Below the pieces are notes generated by a model. That model was not told the DNA's origin and did no database searches. It saw only the letters and a program-made list of their open reading frames with translations. A stretch of DNA of 64,000 bases from Candidatus Hodarchaeota archaeon (lineage in GTDB: Archaea > Asgardarchaeota > Heimdallarchaeia > Hodarchaeales > Hodarchaeaceae). Position numbers and translations under genes: made by a program. The stretch is from the NCBI GenBank assembly GCA_016840285.1, contig JAEOSR010000056.1, positions 65,047-129,046 on the forward strand, written 5' to 3'. The stretch's first letter is position 1. Each line of letters starts with the position of its first letter. Positions 27,325-36,417 of this stretch are shown here, piece by piece.

Positions 27325-29256
27325 ATGGTTACCGATCTAGCAAATGTTGAAGAATTGTTAAAAGCTAAAGTTGGATCTGCAGGAGTAGAATTCCTAGCTC
27401 CTCAACTTGAAGTCATTCGTTCAGCTCGTAACTTACCTTCGAAATTAGACGATTTTAGGCTCATGACTCAGCGGATGTATGAATCTTTTCAGATGATTAC
27501 ACAATGGCTTGCACCAGTTATTGTCCCAATTTCAGAAGAGTTATCTGAATTGGAAGCACAGTTGCTAGAATTACAATACAAAATTAAGTTTCAACTAAAA
27601 CAAGAAGGCCTCAAATATTGGCGGGAGATTGAGGAAAGTAATAATCCAACGATCCAATCATTATTTTCAGAAATCAAGCAATTACGAGGCTATATCATAA
27701 GCCAAAGAAACAAGTTATTATTCGCTGCCCATCGTGCTGAACTATCAAGGTTGTTTGGGTTAGTTTTATGGCCTTATACAGAGCATTTAGATGTACATGA
27801 AGTACTGAAAGAAGTAGAATCATCATATTTTGGTCCGAATTATTATTATAATAAAAACAATACTCTCTGCGATTCAATACTTCTTACTGCCGTAGCTGAA
27901 GACTGTTTACAACAAAAGAGACATAGTACCTCAGCAGATCGTCAAATTGAGAGTTTAATCGAAACCAGACTCTCTTTCAGACGTGTTGAAGAGCAATTTG
28001 AATGGAGTAAATACAAAAGAGACCCAAATGACGGTCATTTCACAGAAATGCAGGTTAACGAAATAGTAAGAACTTTATTGCCTGGATTGCCAGGTTCGGA
28101 GAAGAGCAGTTTATATCAAGTGTATGATGATGCTACAGATCGATACCCAATTAGTAAATTCCTTGACTGGTTGAAATTCGCCCTCCGTCGAAAAACTGTG
28201 AGTAGTGATGAGGAAATCAGAAGTGGGGAATCTTCTGCAGAAAGACACCTTATTGGGCTTTCCTTCATGGATAAACATAGACGGAAGGAAATTTTAGGGA
28301 ACATCAGTGATTTAGGAGACATTTTCGAGCGTATTTTGAGGCCTTTTCATGAATTAAAGCAAGAAAACGCCTTTATCCAGAGTGCGCAGTTTGAAATCGA
28401 AAATGTGATGGAACTAGGTAGTCAAGCATGGTTTTTCGACTATACTTCAACTCATACAGCCATCCTACGGTCTACATTATTGTTAATCTCGGATAAGCAG
28501 CCCAAATTTGATGTTTTAGAAGCATGCCAAAGATTAGCCAACTCTGTCCTTTCTGGACGTGTTGATCGAAATGACACCCGGGAGGGGAATTATATCGTCA
28601 CTGACCAACTTCCCCCGAGAATGTGGAACTATATAGGTAGTAGCTTACTAACTATCTTGGAAGAAGCTCTAGTAAAAGAAGAGTCATTTGCAGTATCCTT
28701 GATTAAGAACCTTTTTAAAGATGAAGACCGGTCTAGACTTGTTACATCGAAAAAGTTTATCCCAGTTTCTCTTGTCCAAACAGATTTTAGGAAGGGTATA
28801 GATTATCTCACACGAGATAAGGGACTTCTTCCTCAATCTATGACTGTTTGGAGCCGGGATGATTTCTTGTTTCAATACCGATTCGCTCAATTAGGGGGTT
28901 ATCCCTGGTATTTTGACATTAATGAATTATTAGAAACCTTGCTTGTAGAAGCCCTTAACATGCCTACGCATAAAGTAAGTCAATTGAGAGAGAATGTGAA
29001 ACTAAGACAAACCGTCTATACCATCGATGATGAAACATTCATCGTTTATTATGGCGTGGAAGGAGAAAGACTTCAAGCATTAGTATTCAAAGAAGTAGAT
29101 ATCTTATCGGAAGAAGGAATTGATCCTGTTGAGGTAATCTTTCGCCCTCATAAATTTTTAAGAATGGGTCCTGAAAAGAATAATTTACGTTTGATTTTGG
29201 ATCAAGCTAGGGCAACAGATCCAAAAGATTTGAGGACGATCATTGCAGGCCTTTGA
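27325..29256 (+). CDS. Unknown protein B2 of the duplicated GTPase operon (copy 2)
   Basis: This 643-residue paralogue of B1 has the same block order: APQLEVIRSARNLPS at the N-terminus, a coiled-coil-like stretch with LQYKIKFQL, IGLSFMDKHRRKEILGNIS, NAFIQSAQFEIENV, FDVLEACQRLAN.VLSGRVDRND, LRQTVYTIDDETFIVYYG and the closing RATDPKDLRTIIAG. The longest nearly invariant runs are around the FDVLEACQRLA segment and the C-terminal third, which are therefore candidate interaction sites. An AGGAGG ribosome site overlaps the end of A2. I recognise no known family, and context points to a partner of the G protein that follows. Confidence 0.87.
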   Translation: MVTDLANVEELLKAKVGSAGVEFLAPQLEVIRSARNLPSKLDDFRLMTQRMYESFQMITQWLAPVIVPISEELSELEAQLLELQYKIKFQLKQEGLKYWREIEESNNPTIQSLFSEIKQLRGYIISQRNKLLFAAHRAELSRLFGLVLWPYTEHLDVHEVLKEVESSYFGPNYYYNKNNTLCDSILLTAVAEDCLQQKRHSTSADRQIESLIETRLSFRRVEEQFEWSKYKRDPNDGHFTEMQVNEIVRTLLPGLPGSEKSSLYQVYDDATDRYPISKFLDWLKFALRRKTVSSDEEIRSGESSAERHLIGLSFMDKHRRKEILGNISDLGDIFERILRPFHELKQENAFIQSAQFEIENVMELGSQAWFFDYTSTHTAILRSTLLLISDKQPKFDVLEACQRLANSVLSGRVDRNDTREGNYIVTDQLPPRMWNYIGSSLLTILEEALVKEESFAVSLIKNLFKDEDRSRLVTSKKFIPVSLVQTDFRKGIDYLTRDKGLLPQSMTVWSRDDFLFQYRFAQLGGYPWYFDINELLETLLVEALNMPTHKVSQLRENVKLRQTVYTIDDETFIVYYGVEGERLQALVFKEVDILSEEGIDPVEVIFRPHKFLRMGPEKNNLRLILDQARATDPKDLRTIIAGL

Positions 29257-29277
29257 TACAAAAGAGGAGAAATTAAT

Positions 29278-30378
29278 ATGCAGAAAAAAGTAATCAATGC
29301 AGGCAGAATTTTAGTGGTTGGAACACAAGGAGGCGGAAAAACAGCGACTGTTACGAAATTAGCTGCTCGAACAGATAGTTCTATGGAATACCAAGAAGAT
29401 TTTGCTGGAACAATTGAAACTGAATACCTAAAAGTCTCTTTTGATGAAGGGAATTTCTATAGTTTATTATTACCAATCGGAGGACAGGAGAAATGGGCTA
29501 AATTAAGAGAAAGATTTGGTTCAACAGCCGAGGGAATTGTTGCCATTCTGGATTCCTGTACGAAACAATTCTGGATTAATTCTCTACAACAAGCCTCATC
29601 AATCTCAAGTGTACTACCATATAATAATTACCCTATCTCATTTATCGTAACAAAAAAAGATCTTAATGATTCAATAACCGGTGACACTGACACTTTCGGA
29701 GAAACAATAGTTGAAGGGGTAGCTAAAGCCAAACAGGAAGGGGTTACTTATTATTCAAGGGGTTTTAGAATTTCTCAACGTAGTTTTGAATTAGAGAATG
29801 ATATTGAAGAGATTCCATTTACTCAAATGGAACAGATTATTGCTAATGCTTTGGAACAAAAATATTTTTCTGGATTAGAACCAGGAAACGCCCGAAAAGG
29901 TAAAATGTTGCTAGCAGGTTTTAGTTTGGTCAATTGTCGTATCTTCAGCAGAGCTCTTACATTAGGTTTGAGTCGTCAAGCGGAACCTGGTGACCAACTG
30001 GCAATTCTTGGATTACTCAATGATATGAGGCCAACCATGCTAGAACTAGATACAAACTGGACAGATTTGGAACGAAAATATCCTAGAGCTGGTTCCGAAC
30101 CCGTAATTCCAGCGAATATCTCTGCTGATCAAATTAAGGAAATAATATTAGAAAAATTACTAGCTAATGAGACCGATATTGTCAATTTTGAACAAGACCT
30201 CACTAAAATGTCACATCTCACAGGTTGGCGGCATGTGGGATGTGAGCACATCTCAATTTTCGACGAAGAAGGCCTCGATAAGGCGTCTATTCTTGTGCGG
30301 AAGATTATGGAAAATATCAGTCAAAGTGAGCAAGCAGACAAATTTGTTCTCTTTGATCCGATTGAGGATCTCTTCTAA
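29278..30378 (+). CDS. Arf-like small GTPase-domain protein with C-terminal extension (copy 2)
   Basis: This 366-residue protein is the best-conserved member of the duplicated set, and nearly all G-domain residues match copy 1. It has P-loop GTQGGGKT (residues 15-22), TIETEYLKVSF, PIGGQEKW (again Pro where the G3 Asp is expected), and TKKD as G4. YYSRGFR may be the G5 equivalent. The C-terminal extension, including GWRHVGCEHISIFDEEGLD and the final LFDPIEDLF, is kept. It starts at ATG after AGAGGAG. Conservation of the altered G3 in both copies argues that it is functional. Substrate preference (GTP or ATP) cannot be proven by eye, but TKxD favours GTP. Confidence 0.88.
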   Translation: MQKKVINAGRILVVGTQGGGKTATVTKLAARTDSSMEYQEDFAGTIETEYLKVSFDEGNFYSLLLPIGGQEKWAKLRERFGSTAEGIVAILDSCTKQFWINSLQQASSISSVLPYNNYPISFIVTKKDLNDSITGDTDTFGETIVEGVAKAKQEGVTYYSRGFRISQRSFELENDIEEIPFTQMEQIIANALEQKYFSGLEPGNARKGKMLLAGFSLVNCRIFSRALTLGLSRQAEPGDQLAILGLLNDMRPTMLELDTNWTDLERKYPRAGSEPVIPANISADQIKEIILEKLLANETDIVNFEQDLTKMSHLTGWRHVGCEHISIFDEEGLDKASILVRKIMENISQSEQADKFVLFDPIEDLF

Positions 30379-30393
30379 ATTATTCTTATCATA

Positions 30394-30993
30394 TTAAAAA
30401 TGTCTTTCGTAGATAAGAATGGGGTAAGTCCTTTCAGGGGGATGTTGTTGCGTTAATTGGGAAAATCCCTTAGATTCCACATTTCCAGTCAGAAATGTTG
30501 GTATTATTCCAAAGGGTACATCAATTTGATATTTATCAAAGAAATCGGTGGTTAAGATCACTTCATAAAAAAGATGAATCTCTTGAAACTGGATTTTCTT
30601 CAACCAATATGTTATTCCAGGATCTTCACGAATCCAAATTTCGATTCGATGGATGTCATAATTCTCTTGAATTGATTCTATTCCCTTCTCAATTAATTTC
30701 GTTCCTATACCCTTCCTTCTATGAGTTGGAAGCACCCCAATGACTGATATCATCCCACTACGTTCAGTTTCATCGAAACAAAACTGACCTCGTTCTTGTT
30801 CGATCTCAATGTCTAAAATCCCGACGATAGTGTCATTTTCCATTCCAACTAATTCAATAGCAGGATTTTCATAGCGTGGCTTAACCTTATCCAAGACATC
30901 AAAGTAAAGAGATTCTAAATATGTATGTAACTGGCATTTAATCCAATTGTCTTCATCAGAAGGAGAATAACGACGTATTATTACCATTGACAT
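30394..30993 (-). CDS. GNAT-family N-acetyltransferase
   Basis: This 199-residue protein is a GNAT enzyme. The acetyl-CoA-binding motif reads VIGVLPTHRRKGIGTKLIEKGI (R-x-x-G-I-G), preceded by the strand IVGILDIEIE and followed by HRIEIWIRED. It would transfer an acetyl group from acetyl-CoA to an amine of a small molecule, peptide or protein. It ends 15 bases from the converging GTPase operon and has no functional link to it. The acceptor is unknown. Confidence 0.9.
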   Translation of the reverse strand: MSMVIIRRYSPSDEDNWIKCQLHTYLESLYFDVLDKVKPRYENPAIELVGMENDTIVGILDIEIEQERGQFCFDETERSGMISVIGVLPTHRRKGIGTKLIEKGIESIQENYDIHRIEIWIREDPGITYWLKKIQFQEIHLFYEVILTTDFFDKYQIDVPFGIIPTFLTGNVESKGFSQLTQQHPPERTYPILIYERHF

Positions 30994-31048
30994 TTCTCTC
31001 TGATTTTTTTCAAAATGATCTATCTTCCATATAAATGGATCTAAGTCA

Positions 31049-33178
31049 TTAAGTTTTTTTTAGAGGAGAGGGGATCTCTATTAACGTTAGTAATTCACGA
31101 ATTAGGTTTGTTATCTCTTGTCTCGCCCCCGTAATGAACTTCATACTTCCTACAACTTCATGTCCTCCACCTTCGACACCTGCATGAGGGATTTTTTTTG
31201 CACAATTCTTAACTAGCTTAGGAAAATTAAGTTTACAATTCTGTGAACGAAAAATAGCAAAATCAGGACCTAATCCTATTGTTACAAGCGCAGATTTTGG
31301 ATTCTTTTTGGCAAAGTGATCAAATAGAGAACCTGTGATCTTTCCTGGAGGAGGATAGTCAAATCGACTTGTATAATTTTCAACGTCTAAAATTGTCAAA
31401 AAAATTCCATTGACAAGGGTTTCTTCTTGTACATATTCTAATGAGATCTTTAGTTGGTTTTCTAGATGCATTTGGGCCTCTGTTGATAATAATTTGACAT
31501 AATTAATTTGTTTCTCTTGTTTTCCTTGTAATCCTAGTAAATCACTTAAGAGAAGGCGTCCAGGGGAAAATTTCAAGAAATAAGCCTGATAATCAACAGC
31601 CACAGCTATATCCTGTAGAAAATTCTCTGAGTAATCCTTCTTCTTAGCGAGAGTAAGATATTGGGCAAACTCTTCCCCTTCAACACGATCACCCTTTCCA
31701 GAAATAGCTGGAAGATGATTTATAGTATCAGAAATGGCGGGATTAATCCATCGGGCTAATTCACATCCTAGCATGCCAGCACAAATATTATAGTCACTAC
31801 CAACAAAATATACGTTAAGATGAGTATCAATAGTGTCTTGGATAATGCTAGAAGGGAAATGATGATCTATAACAATGATTTCAATCTCATAGGATTTCAA
31901 TAGTTTATATGAGAACAGGCTTTCTTCGCTACTTCCAGTATCTAAAAATACTATAAGAGGCATTTTATCGCCAAATCTATGCTGATCTGATAATGCAAAG
32001 TCAAGATCTCTCACTGCATCAAGAGGATCGTAAAAAGGGGGTTTATTTGGGGTTCGTTTGATAAGATGCCTTAGTTTATCCTCATCGGAATGTCCGAACA
32101 ATTGGAACCACAATTCACGACATGCGATCTCCAGGGCAATCCCTGCAACGATCCCATCGCAATCATTATGGTGTCTAATTATTACTGGTTGTAATTCGAG
32201 TAATGCTCGACGAATTCGTTTTGCAATTGTAATAAATTTAGTCTTTAATAATTCCAATGTTTCGGATTTAACTAAAAAATCAATTTTTTGTGGTTCACTT
32301 CGTGTGTCAAGAAGATCCTCCATTTTTTGGGTGAAAACATTAGCATAAGCGTCTTCAACGATGAAAATGTCTGAAACCTCGATTTGGTCAGAGCCACGAT
32401 GACTGGTAAATTCCCCAATGACTTCAACAATATCACCAACTTTAATTTCCTCTGCAATTTCAAGGTGGAATGCAGCAGCTTCTATCACACCTGTTTCATC
32501 TAGTAATGTAAAGACTTTTGGCCCCCGAGGAATTTGACGAATACTCTCAACACGTGCATGCACTGAGAAATAGAGTCCCACATCTCTTTTTACGCTAATT
32601 TTTTGTAGGGGGACAGGATCATGTATACGTTTAATTGAAAATTGAGAAATATCTATAATATTGACTACCTGGAATTCTAATTTTTCATCTTTCTTATTTT
32701 TCAATTTAACATATAAAATGTCACCCTCTTTCCCCTTAAACTTCTTTTCACGGATTAATCCCTCCACTTTCGGTGCTAATTGTACGAAAAAACCAAAATT
32801 GGTTTTATTAACTATCTTAGCTGAATACATTTTTTTAAATTCTACTGCTGCCCGAGAAGCTGGTGGAATTAGCTCATAAATTTGTGGTTTTTTTGCACAA
32901 TCTGAGCATAGTTGTTGGCCCAGAGGAGCAGATTTGTCGCAGAGAATACATTGATTCTCTTTTGATCCTTTTCCTTTGCAAAGAGAACAAATTTTCGCAA
33001 CTTCTTCTATAATCTGACCAGTACCAGAACAATTGGAACATTTATCTTTTCCTTTTGGTTTAGAACCAACAACTATCTTTGTTGAGCCCATTCCGCGACA
33101 AATTGAACACTTACTGGTTTTTTTAATGATTATTTTTCCCTTTCCAAAACATTTAGGACATTTTATGAGTGAAGACAT
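31049..33178 (-). CDS. RecJ-like DHH phosphoesterase with DnaJ-type zinc fingers, S1 and OB domains
   Basis: The protein has 709 residues. Four CxxCxGxG motifs typical of DnaJ central zinc fingers lie at about 7-14, 24-31, 47-54 and 64-71, followed by CILC...CSDC (77-94). An S1-like RNA-binding domain (GFFVQLAPKVEGLI) covers about 120-175. An OB-fold of the nucleic-acid type (FTLLDETGVIEAAAF) covers about 200-275. The DHH core has HNDCDG (337-342), FLDTGSSE and IDHH (437-440), and GGGHEVVGS marks the DHHA1 domain. Archaeal relatives are RecJ/GAN-like nucleases or nanoRNase-like enzymes. This one likely degrades or trims single-stranded DNA or RNA using Mn2+. It stands alone in its transcription unit. 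Confidence 0.9.
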   Translation of the reverse strand: MSSLIKCPKCFGKGKIIIKKTSKCSICRGMGSTKIVVGSKPKGKDKCSNCSGTGQIIEEVAKICSLCKGKGSKENQCILCDKSAPLGQQLCSDCAKKPQIYELIPPASRAAVEFKKMYSAKIVNKTNFGFFVQLAPKVEGLIREKKFKGKEGDILYVKLKNKKDEKLEFQVVNIIDISQFSIKRIHDPVPLQKISVKRDVGLYFSVHARVESIRQIPRGPKVFTLLDETGVIEAAAFHLEIAEEIKVGDIVEVIGEFTSHRGSDQIEVSDIFIVEDAYANVFTQKMEDLLDTRSEPQKIDFLVKSETLELLKTKFITIAKRIRRALLELQPVIIRHHNDCDGIVAGIALEIACRELWFQLFGHSDEDKLRHLIKRTPNKPPFYDPLDAVRDLDFALSDQHRFGDKMPLIVFLDTGSSEESLFSYKLLKSYEIEIIVIDHHFPSSIIQDTIDTHLNVYFVGSDYNICAGMLGCELARWINPAISDTINHLPAISGKGDRVEGEEFAQYLTLAKKKDYSENFLQDIAVAVDYQAYFLKFSPGRLLLSDLLGLQGKQEKQINYVKLLSTEAQMHLENQLKISLEYVQEETLVNGIFLTILDVENYTSRFDYPPPGKITGSLFDHFAKKNPKSALVTIGLGPDFAIFRSQNCKLNFPKLVKNCAKKIPHAGVEGGGHEVVGSMKFITGARQEITNLIRELLTLIEIPSPLKKT

Positions 33179-33461
33179 ACTTTTCCACCAGTTTATTCAT
33201 CAAAAAAGAAATATAAAGGTCCCATACTATGTTAAATTAGAAAAAAAAGGTAAATGCGATATTAACGTATTGTATTTGAACGAGCTTTTGGAGATTCCAC
33301 ACTTTTCTTATAGGTTATGTTATGAGAGGAATGTCACCTTTTTTACGATATAGTAATCGATAGATTGATGACATGACTTTTTTTCGAGAATACTTAGCTA
33401 AATTTGGAAAATAGTAGAGTTTTTATCAAGATTAAATAATTAGCTCAAGGGTGAATACAAA

Positions 33462-35078
33462 GTGTCAAGTGATTCTTCACAAAAAGAAGAAGTAATTATT
33501 TTTTCTGATAGTCATATCTCTAAATATACAGGTCTTTTCAATAAAAAAGCATTTACAACAGGCGTCAAATTGATCAAGGGTTTATTAAAAGCTAATCCCA
33601 CGGCCTATCTTCTTCACCTTGGAGATATTACTGATTCAGGTACTTATGAGGATTTTGTGTATTCCAAAAAACTTCTAGACACAAATTTTTCTGATGTTGA
33701 AAATTTCTACACTCTAACAGGAAATCATGATATGCGTAACATCGGAGATAAACTCTGGAAGGATTTCTTTGGTGAACGCCAGTTTTTCATTGACACCACA
33801 AAGAATGGAGGGAATTTGATTATCCTTGGAATTGATAGCTCTGAACCAGACGAAAATATTGGAAGAATCGGGGATCGTGGGCTCGAAGCAATCAATGAAC
33901 TTCAAAGTTATAGTGATGATGTAGTAAAAATTTTATGTTTTCACCACCATCTATTACCTATCCCAAATACAGGGAGAGAAAGATCAATGATATTAGATGC
34001 AGGAGATGTAATGCAAGTCGTTTGGGATGCAGGAATTGATGTGATTATCACTGCCCATAGACATTACCCAAATATTTTCTCTCTTTCTAATGGCATTAGA
34101 AGCTGTTTATTAGTTAATTCTGGCACTTTTAGTAGTTTTAAAACACGTGGAAAGGCAGGACACACTTTTGTGGATCTTACCTTTGCCAACGAAAGATTGG
34201 ATATCAATATTCATGGGATAGAATCCTACTCGAAATTTCAAGAACCAGTTGCAGAATCAGTATCAATCTTGAAAGGAGAGCTTAAGCCCCACGCTGGGTA
34301 TCTTGTTCCAGGGGATAGAATCTTATCTAAGATTTGTCAATTTTCCGATACCCATTTCAGCCCAGGGAGCCATTTTCTTGCTGAAGTCTATAATCTCGGT
34401 ATTAAAATGATGATACGAGAGAAACCTGACTTACTTGTCCATTGTGGAGACTTAACAAACGATGCTTATCCAGAGGATTTTGCAGTAGCTAAAATAAAAT
34501 TAAAAGAGCTAAGAGATTACAATATTCCTTATTTAATCGTACCTGGTCCAAGAGATTTACAACCGTTCGGTCGTGAAATGTGGATTCAACAAGTTGGTCC
34601 TTTGGATCCTGTTTATGAGGATCCAAGTCTTCGAGTTCTCGGTATTGATACTGGTTCAGAGGCATCTGGTCACGTTGGACGAAGTCGTTTAAGGATGATC
34701 GACCATGAGTATAATACATATGGATCTTATAAATTCTTTTTAGTAGTTATGCACCACAGTGTTTTACCCGTCCCCCGTGCCCGTTTTAAACGAGCTGTCA
34801 CAGATGCGGGTGATGTCATCGATTTTGTTACTAGTCATCAAGTCCCCCTTGTGTTATCTGGGCTGGATCATTATGCTACAACCATGCAAGTGGAAGAGAC
34901 TGTTTTTGTGAATGCTGGAACTTTCTCAAGTAAAAAGATTCGTTCAAGAAGAATGAACACTTTTAATGTGATCACCATTTATGAGAGTGGCGTGGTTCAT
35001 GTTGAAGAAGTAGAAATTCATAGTGCAACTCGTCATCTGTTGGGATTATACAGGACACCTAATGTGCCGTTAGGATAA
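33462..35078 (+). CDS. Tandem calcineurin-like metallophosphoesterase, second domain degenerate
   Basis: This 538-residue protein has two fused metallophosphoesterase domains. Domain 1 keeps the full metal set: SDSHIS, LGDITDSG, GNHDMR, CFHHHLLP and AHRHYP. Domain 2, from about residue 285, has SDTHFS, CGDLTND and MHHSVLP, but the GNHD/E motif has become GPRDL and GHxH has become GLDHY. Its active site is therefore probably weakened or lost, and it may serve in dimer-like packing or regulation. The substrate could be a phosphodiester such as a cyclic nucleotide or lipid head group. The GTG start follows a 283-base non-coding gap in which I see no gene. Confidence 0.88.
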   Translation: MSSDSSQKEEVIIFSDSHISKYTGLFNKKAFTTGVKLIKGLLKANPTAYLLHLGDITDSGTYEDFVYSKKLLDTNFSDVENFYTLTGNHDMRNIGDKLWKDFFGERQFFIDTTKNGGNLIILGIDSSEPDENIGRIGDRGLEAINELQSYSDDVVKILCFHHHLLPIPNTGRERSMILDAGDVMQVVWDAGIDVIITAHRHYPNIFSLSNGIRSCLLVNSGTFSSFKTRGKAGHTFVDLTFANERLDINIHGIESYSKFQEPVAESVSILKGELKPHAGYLVPGDRILSKICQFSDTHFSPGSHFLAEVYNLGIKMMIREKPDLLVHCGDLTNDAYPEDFAVAKIKLKELRDYNIPYLIVPGPRDLQPFGREMWIQQVGPLDPVYEDPSLRVLGIDTGSEASGHVGRSRLRMIDHEYNTYGSYKFFLVVMHHSVLPVPRARFKRAVTDAGDVIDFVTSHQVPLVLSGLDHYATTMQVEETVFVNAGTFSSKKIRSRRMNTFNVITIYESGVVHVEEVEIHSATRHLLGLYRTPNVPLG

Positions 35079-35103
35079 TTTTGTAATAGAATTAGAGGAC
35101 ATA

Positions 35104-35586
35104 GTGGTCTTTTCTTTGAATCAAGAGAATATTAGTAAAGAAGAGTGGTTATCAAAAATAGATGCTCTAAGGTCGTCCACAGATACGATCCTAAGTCTTC
35201 CACACAATTGGCAGGCATTAAACGGTTGGGGGTTAAAGGAATTATTTATACATCTCCAAGCATGGGATGAAGAGTATTTATGCATCCTCAAAGGTTATCT
35301 ACGTGGAGAATCTTATCTTCCAAAGTTTTGCCGTTTTCCTGAATATAAACGAGAAGATCAGATGGTTTTTATTAATTTATGGAATGACCAAATATTGAAA
35401 GAGAGAAAATCTCTTTCATTTGAATCCGTAAGAGACAAGTTCATTCAAACTCGTAAAAATGTCCTCAAGGAATTTAGTATACTATGGTCTGACACAAACG
35501 GTCTCCAGCATTCCTTCGCTATCAAAATTACTGATCTTTCAGCTCATGATATCGAACACGTATTCAAAGACATTAGAAGAGACTAA
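35104..35586 (+). CDS. DinB/ClbS-like four-helix-bundle protein
   Basis: This 160-residue protein resembles the ClbS/DfsB and DinB-like superfamily, with a helical layout. The second helix carries the typical GWGLKELFIHLQAWDEEYL pattern (work-sharing W, HxxxW), and a late helix ends in DLSAHDIEHVFKDI. Members include thiol transferases, colibactin self-resistance hydrolase ClbS and many unknowns. It begins 25 bases after the phosphoesterase stop, so the two are probably co-transcribed. No biochemical role can be assigned. Confidence 0.7.
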   Translation: MVFSLNQENISKEEWLSKIDALRSSTDTILSLPHNWQALNGWGLKELFIHLQAWDEEYLCILKGYLRGESYLPKFCRFPEYKREDQMVFINLWNDQILKERKSLSFESVRDKFIQTRKNVLKEFSILWSDTNGLQHSFAIKITDLSAHDIEHVFKDIRRD

Positions 35587-35623
35587 TTTCAGGTCTATTT
35601 TAACGATTAAATGACATTTAAGC

Positions 35624-36226
35624 TTATAAGTCTCTCTTTGGAGAATAGTGAGGGGAGGAAGGGAATACTAAAATCAACTCATCACGAGATCGTGATTTTT
35701 GAACTTTAGAATGGAATTGATGCGCTTCTAAGACTTTTACGAGACGATTTAGGTCAGATGGATGAAGAAGAATGTGGAATATCGGTTTAATATCACTAAC
35801 CTTGATTTCTATTCGACCAAAACTGTCTATCTTACCTCTCAGTTTTTTACTATGCCAACGGTCAAGTCTTAAATAGTGAATATCACTATATTGCGATTTT
35901 TCTGTTTTATAAATATTTTTAAAATTTGATTGTATTAGTGCAAGTATCGAACCAGTTCCAAATAATATAATATGTTTGTTTATTTGTATGAACTTATAAT
36001 GCTTTGGAACGAGCCACGGAACAATAAGAATCCACGAAAGAAGGACTATTATTAACCCTAAGAATTGCATTATTAAAAAAGCGAAGAAGCTAATCAGTAC
36101 GGAAAAAATAATGAAATCTTTCAAAAATCCAGTTGTGTTATTAAGATGACAGTGATAAATTACATTCTTATCAGAGGGAGGATAAAATTCCCCCGCTGTG
36201 AGAGCTTGATCTTTTCTAATTGCCAA
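35624..36226 (-). CDS. Hypothetical membrane protein (PH-like cytosolic domain possible)
   Basis: The protein has 200 residues. A pair of close hydrophobic helices lies near 35-75 (FIIFSVLISFFAFLIMQFLGLIIVLLSWILIV is the membrane hairpin region), then a mainly beta soluble part (HIILFGTGSILALIQ, FGRIEIKVSDIKPIFHILLHPSDLNRLVKVL). A membrane hairpin followed by a beta domain and a closing helix recalls bacterial PH-like (bPH2) membrane proteins, but I cannot confirm that. It starts with TTG. Convergent with the DinB-like gene and divergent from the histidine phosphatase gene. Confidence 0.65.
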   Translation of the reverse strand: MAIRKDQALTAGEFYPPSDKNVIYHCHLNNTTGFLKDFIIFSVLISFFAFLIMQFLGLIIVLLSWILIVPWLVPKHYKFIQINKHIILFGTGSILALIQSNFKNIYKTEKSQYSDIHYLRLDRWHSKKLRGKIDSFGRIEIKVSDIKPIFHILLHPSDLNRLVKVLEAHQFHSKVQKSRSRDELILVFPSSPHYSPKRDL

Positions 36227-36417
36227 AACGAAAACCTTTACTTACTATTCTGAAGTTTTTTACTTTGTTTAACTCGTTTTTTTTAAATATGATTAAATAA
36301 AACGAGGAAGATAGGTCATTGATGTTTTTTTAGCTCTTCTATATTGCATTTATCGATGTTTATGGGGTCATAGGAAAACCAAATCAAATTATCACTAATT
36401 ATCGAAAGATGAGTTAA

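Larger units (their letters stand above)
20707..30378 (+). repeat. Tandem duplication of a three-gene A-B-GTPase operon
   Basis: Copy 1 (20707-25453) and copy 2 (25627-30378) are direct repeats of the same three genes. The encoded lengths are 565/564, 640/643 and 367/366 residues. A-to-B spacing is identical in both copies (three bases between stop and start). DNA identity is low enough that the copies are seen mainly at protein level, so the duplication is old and both copies have been kept intact. Confidence 0.9.

Noticed and set aside
33179..33461. Open frame reaching into the gap between the DHH nuclease and phosphoesterase genes (33033-33353, plus strand)
   Set aside because: Its first half is antisense to the zinc-finger codons and the rest is AT-rich non-coding sequence. 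I see no gene in this 283-base gap.
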